Positions 43,601 through 52,387 of a stretch of 64,000 nucleotides of DNA are shown here, piece after piece. Position 1 is the first letter of the stretch. Each line of letters opens with the position of its first letter. The stretch is from positions 1-64,000 of the forward strand of contig CAJTWN010000007.1 of NCBI GenBank assembly GCA_910580105.1. The letters run 5' to 3'. Below the pieces are notes generated by a model. The model ran no database searches. It was given only the letters and a program-made list of their open reading frames with translations, and was not told where the DNA came from. Both the position numbers and the translations under genes were made by a program. This DNA comes from an uncultured Clostridia bacterium. Lineage in GTDB: Bacteria > Bacillota > Clostridia > Monoglobales > Monoglobaceae.

Positions 43601-44899
43601 TCAGATGCCAATATCTTCTCCGCCAAGGATTTTATTCATATTCTTAACCGCACACTGCTCACCGCACATTGTACAGGTATTTTCCTGTTTTGGAACGGAA
43701 CTGGCCCGGTATCTTCTGGGTTTTTCAGAATCCAGAGCAAGGTCGAACATTTTCTCCCAATCAATGGCACAACGCGCATCACTCATCGCATTGTCCCATT
43801 CCCGTGCGCCCTTGACACCTTTGGCAATATCTCCGGCATGTGCCGCAATCTTAGAAGCAATAATCCCTTCCCGCATATCGTCCATATCCGGCAGCCGCAA
43901 ATGCTCGGCAGGCGTTACATAGCACAGGAAATCAGCGCCGTTTGCCGCTGCAACTGCACCGCCGATTGCGGCAGTAATATGATCATATCCCGGAGCAACA
44001 TCGGTGACCAACGGTCCCAGCACATAAAATGGAGCGCCATGGCACAATCGCTTTTCCATGGTCATATTGGCGGCAATCTCATTGATTGCCATGTGTCCCG
44101 GTCCTTCTACCATTACCTGTACATTTTTTTCCCAGGCCCGTTTGGTAAGTTCACCCAAAACGATCAGTTCTGAAATCTGTGCCGCATCGGTTGCATCATC
44201 AATACATCCGGGGCGGCAGGCATCCCCCAGGCTTATGGTGACATCGTACTCTGCAAATATATCCATAACCTCATCATAATATTCATAAAATGGATTTTCC
44301 CTGCCGGTCATCTCCATCCAGGCAAATAAAAGCGCTCCCCCGCGGGAAACAATATTCGTCCGCCGTTTGTTATCCTTAATTTTTTGTGCAGTCGCCCGGT
44401 TTATTCCCGCATGAATGGTCATAAAATCCACCCCGTCTTCTGCATGCTGGCGCACCACCCGCATAAAATCATCCACCGTTATATCCTTCAGCTTTTTCTC
44501 GCAATAGCCAATTGCATCATAGACCGGGACAGTTCCAAGCATTGCCGGCGACATCGCAAGTATCTTCCGGCGCATCTCGTGGGTTTTTCCATAATTACTC
44601 AAATCCATGATAGCCTCAGCCTTCATTTCAATGGCACAGCGAACCTTATCCAGTTCCTTCTCCATATCCGCACAATCTCTGGAAATACCAAGATTAACAT
44701 TAATTTTGGTTTTTAATCCTTCACCAATGCCCTCAGCGCTCAGCGAATGGTGGTTTTTATTGGCCGGAATTGCCACCGTCCCCTTTGCCACGCGCGCACG
44801 GATTACCTCTGTATCGAGTCCTTCCTTTTCAGCAACCAACTGCATTTCCTGGGTAATAATTCCTTTTTTTGCCGCATCCATCTGCGTTGTATAATTCAT
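43601..44899 (-). CDS. thiC: Phosphomethylpyrimidine synthase ThiC
   Basis: The 432-residue radical-SAM-like enzyme converts aminoimidazole ribotide into the thiamine pyrimidine. The C-terminal CTMCGEQCAVKN holds the [4Fe-4S] cysteines. Other conserved parts are MEGPGHMAINEI-like VEGPGHMAIN, YVLGPLVTDVAPGYDHI and SLGDACRPGCIDDATD. It is first in the thi operon and lies downstream of a TPP riboswitch with terminator, so it is shut off by thiamine diphosphate. Confidence 0.97.
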   Translation of the reverse strand: MNYTTQMDAAKKGIITQEMQLVAEKEGLDTEVIRARVAKGTVAIPANKNHHSLSAEGIGEGLKTKINVNLGISRDCADMEKELDKVRCAIEMKAEAIMDLSNYGKTHEMRRKILAMSPAMLGTVPVYDAIGYCEKKLKDITVDDFMRVVRQHAEDGVDFMTIHAGINRATAQKIKDNKRRTNIVSRGGALLFAWMEMTGRENPFYEYYDEVMDIFAEYDVTISLGDACRPGCIDDATDAAQISELIVLGELTKRAWEKNVQVMVEGPGHMAINEIAANMTMEKRLCHGAPFYVLGPLVTDVAPGYDHITAAIGGAVAAANGADFLCYVTPAEHLRLPDMDDMREGIIASKIAAHAGDIAKGVKGAREWDNAMSDARCAIDWEKMFDLALDSEKPRRYRASSVPKQENTCTMCGEQCAVKNMNKILGGEDIGI

Positions 44900-44937
44900 T
44901 TCTTTTCCTCCTTTTTACTGAACAAGCCGTATTAATT

Positions 44938-44982
44938 TACAAAAAAAGCCTACCTCAACAACGCGTGCTGAGATAAGCTTTC
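44938..44982 (-). terminator. Terminator of the TPP riboswitch expression platform
   Basis: On the minus strand AGCTTATCTCAGC and GTTGAGGTAGGCT form a stem followed by seven T, 38 bases before thiC. It would form when the upstream aptamer binds TPP. Confidence 0.75.
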
Positions 44983-44998
44983 GCATCAAAAATAATTT

Positions 44999-45095
44999 TG
45001 CGCATCGGCTTTCCTACGTCGGTATAAACCGCATCAGGTTCAAAGGGTCAGGCCACCGCCTTCTCAACCGATTTACCGGTTCCCCCAGCACTGCT
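44999..45095 (-). promoter_or_regulatory. TPP (THI-box) riboswitch aptamer
   Basis: The minus strand carries the THI-box hallmarks: a GGGGGAACC start, TTGAGA in the pyrimidine-sensor bulge, CCCTTTGAACCTGAT, and GACGTAGGAAAG closing the pyrophosphate helix. It precedes thiC, which fits control of thiCDME by thiamine diphosphate through transcription termination. Confidence 0.95.
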
Positions 45096-45101
45096 TAGGT
45101 T

Positions 45102-45130
45102 ATTATACCGCAACTTCCATTAAGATGCAA
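45102..45130 (-). promoter_or_regulatory. Promoter of the thi operon
   Basis: On the minus strand TTGCAT (45125-45130), 17 bases, TATAAT (45102-45107) lies immediately upstream of the aptamer. Confidence 0.7.
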
Positions 45131-45133
45131 GCA

Positions 45134-45589
45134 TTAATTTAACGTATATCCGCCCTTGACCATAACGATAACATCGGTCACCGCCTTAAATCCTCTTCCG
45201 TCATTCACCGGAACAATCAGATGATGATTGGACGGCATCGCCGTACCGTTTGGAAGATCATAACCATATGTAGTATCAGCCAATCCACCCTTGCTTGTGG
45301 CAATAACCGTTCCCTGTCCCATTCGCAGGATGATTTCTGTACCCGCTTCACCATAAACTGTAGAGCCGGCCGGAACATTGACAACCGTAAATACGGCGCC
45401 GCCTCCGCCGGAACCCGTACCAACCTTCTGATCAACATAAGCCTTCAGCTGAGGAACCACGACATCGACAATATAACTTTTGGTCACCACAGGGTCTGTT
45501 GTATCTCCGGGAGCAGAAAAACCCAGAATGCCGCCAAAGAGAGAAACACAGATTCCCAAAGCAGCACCAATTTTTAATATTTTACGCAT
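45134..45589 (-). CDS. Small secreted protein of unknown function
   Basis: The 151-residue protein begins with KILKIGAALGICVSLFGG, a clear signal peptide, probably cleaved around GFSAPG. A helix (VVPQLKAYVDQKV) and a GSGGGG linker lead to a beta-rich domain (FTVVNVPAGSTVYG, IILRMGQGTVIATSKGG). The start is set at the ATG 9 bases after AAAGG; another ATG three codons upstream sits on top of that site. I do not recognise a named family. It is the last coding region before the thi promoter. Confidence 0.7.
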   Translation of the reverse strand: MRKILKIGAALGICVSLFGGILGFSAPGDTTDPVVTKSYIVDVVVPQLKAYVDQKVGTGSGGGGAVFTVVNVPAGSTVYGEAGTEIILRMGQGTVIATSKGGLADTTYGYDLPNGTAMPSNHHLIVPVNDGRGFKAVTDVIVMVKGGYTLN

Positions 45590-45636
45590 CTTACTCATCC
45601 TTTCGTTTTTTAATTTTACCCCATATATCTATATCG

Positions 45637-45672
45637 GGCGGCAGAGCCCCAAAAAGGACTCTGCCCCTATTT
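45637..45672. terminator. Hairpin between mazF and the secreted-protein gene
   Basis: Arms GGCAGAG-CC and GG-CTCTGCC flank an AAAAA loop at about 45640-45666, with TATTTTTT on the plus side. On the minus strand the T-run is missing, so its role as a terminator for mazF is uncertain. Confidence 0.45.
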
Positions 45673-45684
45673 TTTACATACGCT

Positions 45685-46035
45685 TTACTCCCGCGTCAGA
45701 CCAAAGGAAACTTCCAATGCGGCATTGACCTTGTCCATAACAGCTTCATCCAAATGCCCCACTTTTTCTTTCAGTCTACGTTTATCTATTGTACGAATTT
45801 GTTCCGCCAACACCACCGAGTCTTTAGACAAACCAAAGCCCCCGGCCCCAAGAGCAATATGGGTCGGCATTTTTGCTTTATTGACCTGCGAGGTAATCGC
45901 CGTAGCAATTACCGTCGGGCTATATCTGTTGCCCACGTCATTCTGAATGATAAGCACGGGGCGGATCCCCCCCTGCTCTGATCCGACAACCGGGCTCAGA
46001 TCTGCATAATAAATATCTCCTCTTTTTACTACCAA
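45685..46035 (-). CDS. mazF: MazF/EndoA-type mRNA interferase
   Basis: The roughly 116-residue toxin matches the ACA/UACAU-cutting EndoA family: VKRGDIYYADLSPVVGSEQG, RPVLIIQND, RYSPTVIATAIT and VVLAEQIRTIDKRRL. A TTG at 46035 (or GTG at 46044) is chosen because family members start just before VKRGD; the longer frame from 46122 adds non-homologous residues. The usual ribbon-helix-helix antitoxin gene is not upstream; alr is there instead. A TATAAT-like element on the minus strand lies at 46080-46085. Confidence 0.88.
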   Translation of the reverse strand: MVVKRGDIYYADLSPVVGSEQGGIRPVLIIQNDVGNRYSPTVIATAITSQVNKAKMPTHIALGAGGFGLSKDSVVLAEQIRTIDKRRLKEKVGHLDEAVMDKVNAALEVSFGLTRE

Positions 46036-46157
46036 ATCATTCACGCTCCGCAAGTTCAGAGTTCCTTTGCTCTCATTAGCATTATACGCAGCTTGACTGA
46101 TTTGGTACATACAGCCGGACAATATTAGGAAACGGTAAATTATGTACTGTATGAAGT

Positions 46158-47363
46158 TCAGTCGAAAATCGGATGATCCAAAAGGTAGTTATGCACCTCT
46201 TCCACCCGGCCCCCTTTGAAATAAACCCTGGGGATACGCTTGCCGATGACGCAAAGGATTTCATAATTAATTGTCCCCATCTTTTCGGCAAGGCTCTCTA
46301 CCGGTAATTCTATATCATCGCTCCTGCCGAACAAGATGACACCGTCTCCGATAGCTATATTATTAACATGACTGACATCAATCATACATTGATCCATACA
46401 AATATTTCCCACAACATCACAAAGTTTTCCATGAACAAGCACCTTCGCCTTTCCCGAAAGAATCCGGGAATATCCGTCCGCATATCCCACCGGGATGGTT
46501 GCAATCTTTGTTATACCGCTTGTCCGAAACTTTCTGCCATAACTGACACTGACACCGGCCGGAACCTCTTTCACATTGGTAATCCGCGCCTTGAACTGCA
46601 TTGCAGGTTCAAGATGCAGAACCGGACAATGCTTGTCCACATAATCCGAGGGCATCTGCCCATACAAAATAATTCCCGGCCGAACCATGTCCATGTGCAT
46701 TTCAGGAAAACGCATAAGCGCCGCGCTGTTGCAGCAATGCTTGACAGGAATGTCAAGGCCTGCTTCTTTCAGCCGGCTGCAAAGCGCCAGAAAACGATGA
46801 TATTGTAAATAGGTATATTCGTCATCATCATCGTCCGCAATGGCAAAGTGCATAAATATGCCATTTATCTCAATATTTGGCAGTTCTGCAATTTTCAAAA
46901 TGGTTGCAAACGTCTCCTGATTGATTTCCTCGTCTTCACAATACCGAAATCCAACCCGGCTCATCCCTGTATCAACCTTGATATGTATCTTCGCCTGCTT
47001 CTGTTGTTTTACAGCAGAACGTGAAATACATTCCGCAAGTTCATAAGAAAAACAGCTGGGAATAATCTCTCTTCCCACAAGTTCACTGGAATACTCGTTG
47101 GGTGTATGCCCCAAAATCAAAATTGGTGACGTTATCCCGCATTCGCGCAATTGAATCGCCTCATCAATAAAAGCAACTGCTAAGGCATCCGCACCATTTT
47201 CCAGCAAAGTTTTTGCCACCTCAAGGTAACCATGGCCATAAGCATCCGCTTTGACCACGCCCAAAATCTGAGCCGATGGCCGTACATAGCGCCGGATTTC
47301 TTTTATATTATTCTCAATCGCATCCAGACTGATTTCAGCCCATGCTCGTTTTTCTGCTCTCAT
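46158..47363 (-). CDS. alr: Alanine racemase Alr
   Basis: The 401-residue enzyme makes D-alanine for peptidoglycan. The pyridoxal phosphate lysine is Lys38 in VVKADAYGHG, and the catalytic tyrosine lies in GVSVSYGRKF. GNICMDQCMIDVSH is also conserved. It sits downstream of a GerS-like lipoprotein; a gerS-alr2 pairing is known in Clostridioides difficile, and upstream of mazF as in many Firmicutes. Confidence 0.95.
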   Translation of the reverse strand: MRAEKRAWAEISLDAIENNIKEIRRYVRPSAQILGVVKADAYGHGYLEVAKTLLENGADALAVAFIDEAIQLRECGITSPILILGHTPNEYSSELVGREIIPSCFSYELAECISRSAVKQQKQAKIHIKVDTGMSRVGFRYCEDEEINQETFATILKIAELPNIEINGIFMHFAIADDDDDEYTYLQYHRFLALCSRLKEAGLDIPVKHCCNSAALMRFPEMHMDMVRPGIILYGQMPSDYVDKHCPVLHLEPAMQFKARITNVKEVPAGVSVSYGRKFRTSGITKIATIPVGYADGYSRILSGKAKVLVHGKLCDVVGNICMDQCMIDVSHVNNIAIGDGVILFGRSDDIELPVESLAEKMGTINYEILCVIGKRIPRVYFKGGRVEEVHNYLLDHPIFD

Positions 47364-47396
47364 CTTTTTCTCCTAGTTTCTGTTTCTCAATCAAAT

Positions 47397-48005
47397 TTAT
47401 TCAACGGAAAAGTCAGCGTTAAAATCTTTATGGTTGATAACAAATGAATGATAGACAACCGATAATGACTCACCGCCGTCCCGGTCAAAAGTTACCAGCC
47501 GTTTGGGCATCAGAGATTTTTCATCAATCCATAAATTTTGACTGAACCGGTATCTGCCGCTGCTGTCTCCCAGTTTCAGCAGAATGTCTTCGCTGCTGTC
47601 CGCCGCCGTTTCGGCCGCAGCATCACCGTCCATAAAATAATGTGTAAAAAATTCATTGACCGACATATAATCCATCTGTTCCTGAACGTCCGCTATGGTT
47701 CGGCTTCCAAATTTTATTGACTGAATCTTGGTCTTCTCTCCATCTGAAACAAATACATTTTCCGTTTCACCTGCGTCATTCAGAACTTCACACCGAAATC
47801 TATCCGGCTCTTCATAGAATTGACGCATCGTGTAAATTGTATTTCCCTTATTTCCGTAAACAGTGACTTCCACCTCTGCCATATAATTCTGCATTGCATG
47901 AAATTTTCTGTAAATTCCATCCTGCCCGTCCTGCATCCCGTCTCCACAGGCGGCAAGGGTTATCATCAGTATAGCGATTAACAAAACCGATATACTTTTC
48001 TTCAC
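47397..48005 (-). CDS. GerS-like lipoprotein (LolA-fold)
   Basis: The 202-residue lipoprotein has a signal peptide with lipobox LAAC (Cys20). The mature part resembles LolA/LolB-fold lipoproteins such as the germination protein GerS: YMAEVEVTVYGNKGNTIYTM, YEEPDRFRCEVL and LWIDEKSLMPKRLVTFD. The GTG at 48005 follows TAGGAGGG; the longer frame starts in the upstream gene. Its place next to alr supports the GerS assignment, implying a role in spore cortex processing, but this is an inference. Confidence 0.72.
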   Translation of the reverse strand: MKKSISVLLIAILMITLAACGDGMQDGQDGIYRKFHAMQNYMAEVEVTVYGNKGNTIYTMRQFYEEPDRFRCEVLNDAGETENVFVSDGEKTKIQSIKFGSRTIADVQEQMDYMSVNEFFTHYFMDGDAAAETAADSSEDILLKLGDSSGRYRFSQNLWIDEKSLMPKRLVTFDRDGGESLSVVYHSFVINHKDFNADFSVE

Positions 48006-48015
48006 AAATACCCTC

Positions 48016-49233
48016 CTAAGCCATTTCAAGCTGTGCAATTGCTTTGGGCAGCCGCATAAGTACGTCACCGGCTATCATCCCGAACTTTCCAATCTCAGAA
48101 GCCGCCATATCTCCTGCAAGACCATGTAAAAATACACCAAGCAGAGCCGCATGATAAGGGTTAAGCCCCTGTCCGATAAAAGAGCCAATCACACCGGACA
48201 GAACATCTCCCATTCCGCCGGTGGCCATTCCACTGTTACCGCTTTCATTGACATGTATCTCGCCGAGGGGCGAAGCAATTATCGTATGGTGACCTTTTAA
48301 AACCAATGTCACCCCGTATTCCTTCGCAAAGCGAACCGCCGTTTCTTCACGGTTTTCTTCTATGGCAGTCACAGAACAGTCCAGCAATCTTGCCATCTCG
48401 CCCGGATGAGGGGTAAGCACAACTGCACACCTTTTATTTTTTAATATATCTATATGCCTACATAAAGCATTTAGACCATCCGCATCCAGCAAAAGCGGCA
48501 GATGATTCATCAAAAGCTCTTTAATGACGGGCAGCGTCGCCTCGGTCTTTCCAAGGCCCGGCCCCAGAATACAAACATCACTTTCCGCCGCTTTTTCCAT
48601 GATCACTTCCTTTGCGGATGATGCAATCTTCCCCTCTTTTGCCGGGAGCGCCAAGGTCATTGCTTCCGTTAATTTTGTGGCGGCAACCGGCTGTTCACTT
48701 TCCGGCAGGGCCAGTGTAACCAAGCCGCTGCCACAACGCATAGCACTTTCTGCCGTTAAGCAAGCCGCCCCCGCCATCCCTTTTGAACCTGCAACGACCA
48801 GCACGCGGCCAGCGTCTCCCTTGTGCATATCTGACCGTCTTTTCGGAAGAAATGCCTGATAAGATTTAATATATTCTGCCAACTTTCCTCCAAGGCAATT
48901 TACTTCTCCGCATACCACAGATACAGCTACTGTATCTGAATGACTGATGCTGATATCCACATCCGCCGGATGACCCATAAACAAAAGGAACGGTTTACCA
49001 AGGGTATCATGTTTAATTTCCATATCCCGCCATGAAAATCCGCGGAGGCCGGAACCTAAATATTTTGCAAAAGCTTCCTTTGCCGCATAATGGCCGGCAA
49101 TACTTTCACAGGAATTTTTCTTTTGCGCAAAATAAGCAATTTCGTCCTTTGTAAAAACCCGTTTCAAAAAAACATCCAAGTTTTTCATCTCACGAAAACG
49201 GGAAATTTCTACGATGTCAATCCCGGTTTTCAT
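48016..49233 (-). CDS. AcpS-NnrD fusion: holo-ACP synthase and ADP-dependent NAD(P)H-hydrate dehydratase
   Basis: Residues 1-120 are holo-acyl-carrier-protein synthase (GIDIVEISRF, YAAKEAFAKYLG, VDISISHSD). Residues about 125-405 are a YjeF-type NAD(P)H-hydrate dehydratase (GSKGMAGAACL, CILGPGLGKTE, LLLDADGLNAL, TPHPGEMARLL, NSGMATGGMGDVLSG). The two genes are commonly neighbours in clostridia; here no stop separates them. The epimerase half (NnrE) usually joined to NnrD is absent. It overlaps the DUF6106 gene by 4 bases. Confidence 0.93.
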   Translation of the reverse strand: MKTGIDIVEISRFREMKNLDVFLKRVFTKDEIAYFAQKKNSCESIAGHYAAKEAFAKYLGSGLRGFSWRDMEIKHDTLGKPFLLFMGHPADVDISISHSDTVAVSVVCGEVNCLGGKLAEYIKSYQAFLPKRRSDMHKGDAGRVLVVAGSKGMAGAACLTAESAMRCGSGLVTLALPESEQPVAATKLTEAMTLALPAKEGKIASSAKEVIMEKAAESDVCILGPGLGKTEATLPVIKELLMNHLPLLLDADGLNALCRHIDILKNKRCAVVLTPHPGEMARLLDCSVTAIEENREETAVRFAKEYGVTLVLKGHHTIIASPLGEIHVNESGNSGMATGGMGDVLSGVIGSFIGQGLNPYHAALLGVFLHGLAGDMAASEIGKFGMIAGDVLMRLPKAIAQLEMA

Positions 49234-49775
49234 GCGTCCAAAACCACCTTTTGGGGATTATACCGTCTGAATCCCTCCTGTATCTTTTCGTTGGGATTAA
49301 AAAACAGCATTTTCTTATCACTATCATCCAGATAGATAACAAAAAATGTATCCGGATTACGTTTATCTTCACAGGCATATATCTTTTTGATTTCCGCATT
49401 CTGGTCATACTGTCTGAAAGCAGGATCAGAAATCTTTGCCATATACTCAATTTCCCGGGCATTAATATCTGCCAGCCGCTTTCTGCTTCTGACATTGATG
49501 ATTTTATCCACATCCAAATCACCATTTGTAAAGGCATATTCGTATTCCAGATTAATACGGGTAACAAAAATATACAATAAGTAAATTAATCCGGCACAAA
49601 TAATAAAAACAAAAAAACCAAAAAATGGAATGGCAATATTCCCCACTACCATAATAAACACCAAAACCAGCGCCGCCACAATTGAAAATATCACCCTTGC
49701 ATAGTCGGCACCGCTTTTCTTACGTTTGACCAACTGCTCGACAAAAATATCTGAAATCAAATTATAAACCTCCAT
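49230..49775 (-). CDS. DUF6106-like membrane protein
   Basis: The 181-residue protein has a short N-terminal helix, two membrane helices (about residues 26-46 and 47-70) and a soluble C-terminal domain (LEYEYAFTNGDLDVDKIINV, RKRLADINAREIEYM) predicted to be cytoplasmic. From memory it fits DUF6106; the function is unknown. It is coupled by a 4-base overlap to the AcpS-NnrD gene. Confidence 0.7.
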   Translation of the reverse strand: MEVYNLISDIFVEQLVKRKKSGADYARVIFSIVAALVLVFIMVVGNIAIPFFGFFVFIICAGLIYLLYIFVTRINLEYEYAFTNGDLDVDKIINVRSRKRLADINAREIEYMAKISDPAFRQYDQNAEIKKIYACEDKRNPDTFFVIYLDDSDKKMLFFNPNEKIQEGFRRYNPQKVVLDA

Positions 49776-49870
49776 ATCTATTAATTTTCTTTTTCAATCC
49801 TTTATTTACTTCTTATAGTTTAACATATTCATCCGTTTTTTTCAACACCGAAAATCGAACCGCAGAGACA

Positions 49871-51262
49871 TTAATCCACCGCAATCTGCACAATGCCCTC
49901 CGGGATTCCGATTTCGTTCCAGTCCTCCACATTGCATTGTCCCATCTGATTGTTGCCGGTCACATACAGCGTACCGTCATTGTTAAGGCCAACCGAATGA
50001 TACTTCCCGGCTGATACAGCAACAACATTCTTCCAAAGAGAAACCATACACTGCCGTTTGTCATTCGCTCCGGCAGTGACTACACGTCCGTTGGTTTTAA
50101 GCCCCAGCGTATGGCCTGTCCCTACCGCTGCTGCCATGACATCTTCCATATCTTTGACAACACACTGGCCGATCCCATTATCTCCCGCCGCAACCACCCG
50201 GCCATCTTTCTGCACCCCGATGGTCGTATTGTTATTTGCAGCAACAAAGACAATATTCTGCCAATTGCCCACATCACACTGCCCCATACTGTTGTCACCG
50301 ACTGCCACGACAGAACCATCTTTCCGCAAACCAACCGTATGGGATTTCCCCACGGCTATTTCTTCTATCTCTGTCCAGTTTTCAACAGCACACTGTCCAA
50401 AATCATTACTTCCGGCTGCCAAAACAATACCATCGTTCCGCAAAGCGGCAGAATGATCTTCTCCGGTGGCAATTGCTTTTACACGATTCCATTCAGAAAC
50501 ATTACATTGGCCGAAGTCATTGTTTCCGGCTGCCAGCACCGTACCGTCCCGGCGCAGGCCGAGCGTATGGCTGGAAGCAGCCGCCACTGCAACCATCTCG
50601 TTCCATCCACCCAGATCACATTGGCCAAAATCATTATTTCCGGCTGCCAGCACCTGTCCATTGCGTCTGAGGGCAACAGTGTGAAGATACCCTGTGGCAA
50701 TGGTACCGGAAAAAGCCTGCACAATTTCCCTCAGATTCTTGTCCGCATCTTTATAATCACCCAAACTATCCAAATACCTCAGCGCCACCCCATAGTTACC
50801 GGCAAAAACATAGGAAACCGCTTTTCTGCGGGTCATCTCCTTCTTTTCCTCTTCTCCCAAAAGAAATTCATATTTTTCAAGCTCTGCATAAGCTTTCACC
50901 GCATCTTCAAACCGCCGGTTCTGATAGAGTTTTTCTGCATAAGCAAACTGCGTCCGCTTATCATAAAAAATACCGCCGGCAACCACAATACCTGCAAGGA
51001 TAGCCAAAATTAAAACTGCCGAAAACACACCCTTCAGTGTCCGGCGGCGTTTTCGCGCCCTGCGGACGCCTGCACTGCTCTTTCTGGGTGGAACCGGCGC
51101 TTTTAGATTCCAGCCCGGAGCCACATGACCGCTCTCTTCTTCATTAATCTCTTCATCCCGCAAAAAACTATCCAGCGTATTATTGTGATCCCAGCCAAGT
51201 CCCCTTGGGCCGAGATTCCGCTCCCTTTCATCCGGGTTTAATTTTTCTTTGTTTTCACCCAT
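49871..51262 (-). CDS. Membrane-anchored RCC1-repeat beta-propeller protein
   Basis: Of 463 residues, 1-75 are charged and cytoplasmic, 78-100 form one membrane helix (AVLILAILAGIVVAGGIFY), about 100-185 look like TPR-type helices (YQNRRFEDAVKAYAELEKY), and about 190-455 hold seven RCC1-type repeats of 37-38 residues. Each repeat has a LR-DG-VLAAG-N--GQC-V--W pattern and carries one cysteine in GQC. The propeller should lie outside the cell. The function is unknown. It is followed by the WYL regulator gene 3 bases upstream in the same operon. Confidence 0.8.
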   Translation of the reverse strand: MGENKEKLNPDERERNLGPRGLGWDHNNTLDSFLRDEEINEEESGHVAPGWNLKAPVPPRKSSAGVRRARKRRRTLKGVFSAVLILAILAGIVVAGGIFYDKRTQFAYAEKLYQNRRFEDAVKAYAELEKYEFLLGEEEKKEMTRRKAVSYVFAGNYGVALRYLDSLGDYKDADKNLREIVQAFSGTIATGYLHTVALRRNGQVLAAGNNDFGQCDLGGWNEMVAVAAASSHTLGLRRDGTVLAAGNNDFGQCNVSEWNRVKAIATGEDHSAALRNDGIVLAAGSNDFGQCAVENWTEIEEIAVGKSHTVGLRKDGSVVAVGDNSMGQCDVGNWQNIVFVAANNNTTIGVQKDGRVVAAGDNGIGQCVVKDMEDVMAAAVGTGHTLGLKTNGRVVTAGANDKRQCMVSLWKNVVAVSAGKYHSVGLNNDGTLYVTGNNQMGQCNVEDWNEIGIPEGIVQIAVD

Positions 51263-51265
51263 TTG

Positions 51266-52264
51266 TCAACCCTCCTTTGACTGATATAACGAAGCTGCCT
51301 GCCCGGTCATTTCCCGCATCTTTTCAACCACCGATTCCGGACCGGTAATCTCCATATCTTTTCCAAATCCAAACACCCATGCAAAGAACATCGGACTGAT
51401 GCAGACCTTCACATTTGCCAAAAAATAATCCTTTTCCCGCAGAATAGAAACCTCACTGCCGAAGCGGTCAAGAATAATCCCTGCCATCCAGTTGCTGCAC
51501 TTTAGGGTTACAATCGCCTCATCGCCGCCAAACATCTGAAAGGTTTGTTTTGTATATTCTGCCATATCCAATTGGGCAAATAAATTACTGCCCTGCCGAT
51601 GCTGGCCTGTCTCTTCAATTCCCAGCATTTTATCCACCCGATAGTGACGTATTTCCTTCATATCATGGTCATAGCCAATCAAATAGTAATTTTCATCATC
51701 CCACGAAAGCGCCCATGGACTCACTGTATAAAAGGCGCCATTCCGCCGCAGACGGTACTCTTTGGTCGGAAGCCATTCAAAATATGTAAACCGCACGGCT
51801 GTTTCTCTTGTAATCGCATCATGCAGTTTGTCAACGTTATAATATATGCTCTCATTGGCATTTTTCGGCCGGTTGGTTACATAAACCTGCCGGCTTAGCC
51901 CGGATGCCTGATAGCGGCTGGTTAAGGAGCCAATTTTTCGGATAAGTTCTTCACTCTTTTTTCGGGTAATAAATTTCGACGCCTGTACTGCATCCACCAA
52001 TAACTTAAGTTCCACCAGCTCAAAAGTCCGCTCGCCGATATAATAGCCAACTGATTTTTCACGGCACATAATAATGTCTGCACCAAAATCCCGCAAGGCC
52101 TCCAGGTCACTATAAATGCTCTTACGCTCTGCCCGGATCCCCAGCTGATTTAAATATGCAAGTATATTCTGCATGGATGCCGGATGTTCTTCATCCGTTT
52201 CCTCAACCAAATATTGATAGAGATACAAAAGTTTTAATTTCTGATGCTCACTTTTTGCCACCAT
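51266..52264 (-). CDS. WYL-domain transcriptional regulator (YafY-like)
   Basis: The 332-residue protein has an N-terminal winged helix (residues about 8-75; QNILAYLNQLGIRAERKSIY) and a WYL domain with FTYFEWLPTKEYRLRRNGAF and VSPWALSWDDENYYLIGYD, followed by a C-terminal WCX-like extension. WYL domains bind nucleotides or nucleic acid ligands. The ATG at 52264 follows GGAGGTGA. It is the first gene of the operon and probably controls the RCC1 protein gene or itself. Confidence 0.85.
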   Translation of the reverse strand: MVAKSEHQKLKLLYLYQYLVEETDEEHPASMQNILAYLNQLGIRAERKSIYSDLEALRDFGADIIMCREKSVGYYIGERTFELVELKLLVDAVQASKFITRKKSEELIRKIGSLTSRYQASGLSRQVYVTNRPKNANESIYYNVDKLHDAITRETAVRFTYFEWLPTKEYRLRRNGAFYTVSPWALSWDDENYYLIGYDHDMKEIRHYRVDKMLGIEETGQHRQGSNLFAQLDMAEYTKQTFQMFGGDEAIVTLKCSNWMAGIILDRFGSEVSILREKDYFLANVKVCISPMFFAWVFGFGKDMEITGPESVVEKMREMTGQAASLYQSKEG

Positions 52265-52302
52265 TTCACCTCCAGCTGTACAATATATTGGACTATAATC
52301 AC

Positions 52303-52331
52303 AGTATAGCATGGCCGATACAAAATTGCAA
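52303..52331 (-). promoter_or_regulatory. Promoter of the WYL regulator operon
   Basis: On the minus strand TTGCAA (52326-52331), 17 bases, TATACT (52303-52308), about 40 bases before the start codon. Confidence 0.7.
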
Positions 52332-52356
52332 ACATTTTTCGTCCTTCTTCAAATAT

Positions 52357-52385
52357 AAAAAAGGATGTGCAGCCGCACATCCTTT
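52357..52385 (-). terminator. Terminator of the P-type ATPase gene
   Basis: Arms AAGGATGTGC and GCACATCCTT with a 4-base loop end in TTTT on the minus strand, directly after the ATPase stop codon. Confidence 0.85.
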
Positions 52386-52387
52386 CA

